From Aureispira sp. (GTDB lineage Bacteria > Bacteroidota > Bacteroidia > Chitinophagales > Saprospiraceae): DNA of 64,000 bases. The stretch is from NCBI GenBank assembly GCA_024222455.1, contig JAAEPD010000087.1, forward strand, positions 1 through 64,000, given 5' to 3'. Shown here one piece after another: positions 63,078-64,000 of the stretch. Both the position numbers and the translations under genes were made by a program. Each line of letters starts with the position of its first letter. Within the stretch, counting starts at the first letter, position 1. The notes under the pieces are model-generated. The model had not been told where the DNA came from. It saw nothing but the letters and a program-made list of their open reading frames with translations, and made no database searches.

Positions 63078-64000
63078 ATGCGTCCTATCCAAATGGTTGA
63101 CCTCAAAGCTCAGTATCAAGCTATCAAAACAGAAATAGATACCGCTATACAAGATGCTATTACCTCTGGAATTTTTATCAATGGCCCTAAGGTCAATGCT
63201 TTTAAAGCAAATATGGAAAAATACCTAGATGTGAAACATGTTATTCCTTGTGCTAATGGAACGGATGCATTGCAGATAGCTATGATGGCTTTGGATCTAA
63301 AACCTGGCGATGAGGTTATAGTACCTACATTTACTTATGTAGCGACTGCCGAAGTGATAGGCTTGTTAGGATTGGTGCCTGTGATGGTGGATGTAGATAA
63401 AGATACATTCAACGTAACAGCAGAGTTGATAGAACCTGCTATTAGCGAAAAAACAAAAGCTATTGTTCCTGTTCATTTATTTGGGCAGAGTGCAGATATG
63501 GAGCCGATTATGGCCCTAGCCAAAAAATATAACTTGTATGTAATAGAAGATAATGCTCAAGCAATTGGAGCTAAATATACTTTTAGTGATGGTAGTGTGC
63601 AAAGTGCAGGTTGCATAGGTGATGCTGGAACTACTTCTTTTTATCCTGCCAAGAACTTAGGTGCTTATGGTGATGGAGGTGCTATGTTTAGTAACGATGA
63701 TGAAATTGCTAGAAAGCTTAAGTTGGTAGCCAACCATGGTCAAAGTCGTAGATATTACCATGATTGCATTGGTGTTAATTCTCGTTTAGATGCTCTCCAA
63801 GCAGCTATCTTGGATGTAAAACTTAAATATTTGGATGATTATGCTGCTGGACGCCAAAAAGTAGCGGCTTATTATGATGCTGCTTTTGCTGATATGGATA
63901 TGATTCAGACACCAGTACGTCAGCACAATTCTACACATGTATTCCATCAATACACACTTCAAGTTCCTGCAGGTAAACGTGATGAACTCAAAGCTTATTT
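63078..64000 (+). CDS. DegT/DnrJ/EryC1-family aminotransferase (3' end outside window)
   Basis: PLP-dependent sugar aminotransferase. The N-terminus 'MRPIQMVDLKAQYQAIKTEI' and the segments 'CANGTDALQIAMMAL', 'GDEVIVPTFTYVATAEV', 'EDNAQAIGAKY', and the PLP-lysine motif 'SFYPAKNLGAYGDGG' (Lys192) are the family signature. It makes amino-deoxy sugars for surface polysaccharide. About 307 codons are visible and the frame is still open at base 64000; family members have about 370-400 residues, so about 60-90 residues lie outside. Start chosen at the ATG 63078. Confidence 0.92.
   Translation, partial: MRPIQMVDLKAQYQAIKTEIDTAIQDAITSGIFINGPKVNAFKANMEKYLDVKHVIPCANGTDALQIAMMALDLKPGDEVIVPTFTYVATAEVIGLLGLVPVMVDVDKDTFNVTAELIEPAISEKTKAIVPVHLFGQSADMEPIMALAKKYNLYVIEDNAQAIGAKYTFSDGSVQSAGCIGDAGTTSFYPAKNLGAYGDGGAMFSNDDEIARKLKLVANHGQSRRYYHDCIGVNSRLDALQAAILDVKLKYLDDYAAGRQKVAAYYDAAFADMDMIQTPVRQHNSTHVFHQYTLQVPAGKRDELKAY

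Noticed and set aside
1-64000. tRNA or rRNA genes
   Set aside because: No rRNA-like or cloverleaf tRNA sequence was noticed in any intergenic region. A scan by tRNAscan-SE would be decisive.

Overview
The window is AT-rich DNA from a member of the Bacteroidota. The evidence is: seven proteins that look exported and end in type IX secretion (T9SS) C-terminal sorting domains; many SPII lipoproteins; LytS-type kinases fused to TPR or Reg_prop/Y_Y_Y sensors and paired with LytTR regulators; and the general gene style. A marine Saprospiria- or Cytophagia-like genome is my best guess, but nothing here fixes the genus. No rRNA, tRNA or CRISPR array was seen.

Layout. 1-132: C-terminal remnant of an IS5-like transposase cut by the window edge. 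0.2-7.4 kb: polyprenyl diphosphate synthase, an LRR lipoprotein, a GH25 lysozyme lipoprotein, three tandem paralogous small exported proteins, a small membrane protein, two paralogous OB-fold-like lipoproteins, and a poly-Ser exported protein. 7.6-10.3 kb: TPR-LytS kinase plus LytTR regulator. 10.4-12.4 kb: thrS, preceded by a striking three-way-junction inverted-repeat structure. 12.6-25.6 kb: T9SS proteins, an M48 metalloprotease, a heptose-7-phosphate kinase, an epimerase and a glycosyltransferase. 25.7-46.3 kb: the most distinctive region (below). 46.3-49.7 kb: metallophosphoesterase, AraC regulator, a frameshifted membrane protein and an SDR, flanked by a 62-bp direct repeat. 49.9-58.7 kb: UspA, TatD, acyl-CoA dehydrogenase, and a DUF1214/sulfotransferase/SDR operon with SRPBCC and lipoprotein neighbours. 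59-64 kb: a lipoprotein, a B12-dependent ribonucleotide reductase, a MITE/REP-like palindrome, and the start of a DegT-type sugar aminotransferase.

The candidate novel system spans 25.7-46.3 kb. Two paralogous pairs (Reg_prop-Y_Y_Y-LytS kinase with a LytTR regulator, each with a 13-nt gap) sit at 31-34.7 and 42.5-46.3 kb. Four T9SS cargo genes on the minus strand lie around them: a 1707-aa protein divergent from kinase 1, an FG-GAP propeller protein, a beta-helix protein, and an SBBP-propeller protein divergent from kinase 2. Upstream of every one of the four cargo genes lies an array of an AACGAA core (TTCGTT on the cargo strand) repeated at exactly 21-bp steps. That is the period of LytTR direct-repeat operators. 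Two arrays lie within a 102-bp perfect duplication. The two T9SS genes elsewhere in the window lack such arrays. I infer a duplicated, self-contained sensory regulon for surface proteins; no binding data are available.

Two further sets of 21-bp-phased direct repeats precede the SDR beside the AraC gene and the DUF1214 operon, and may be AraC-type operators.
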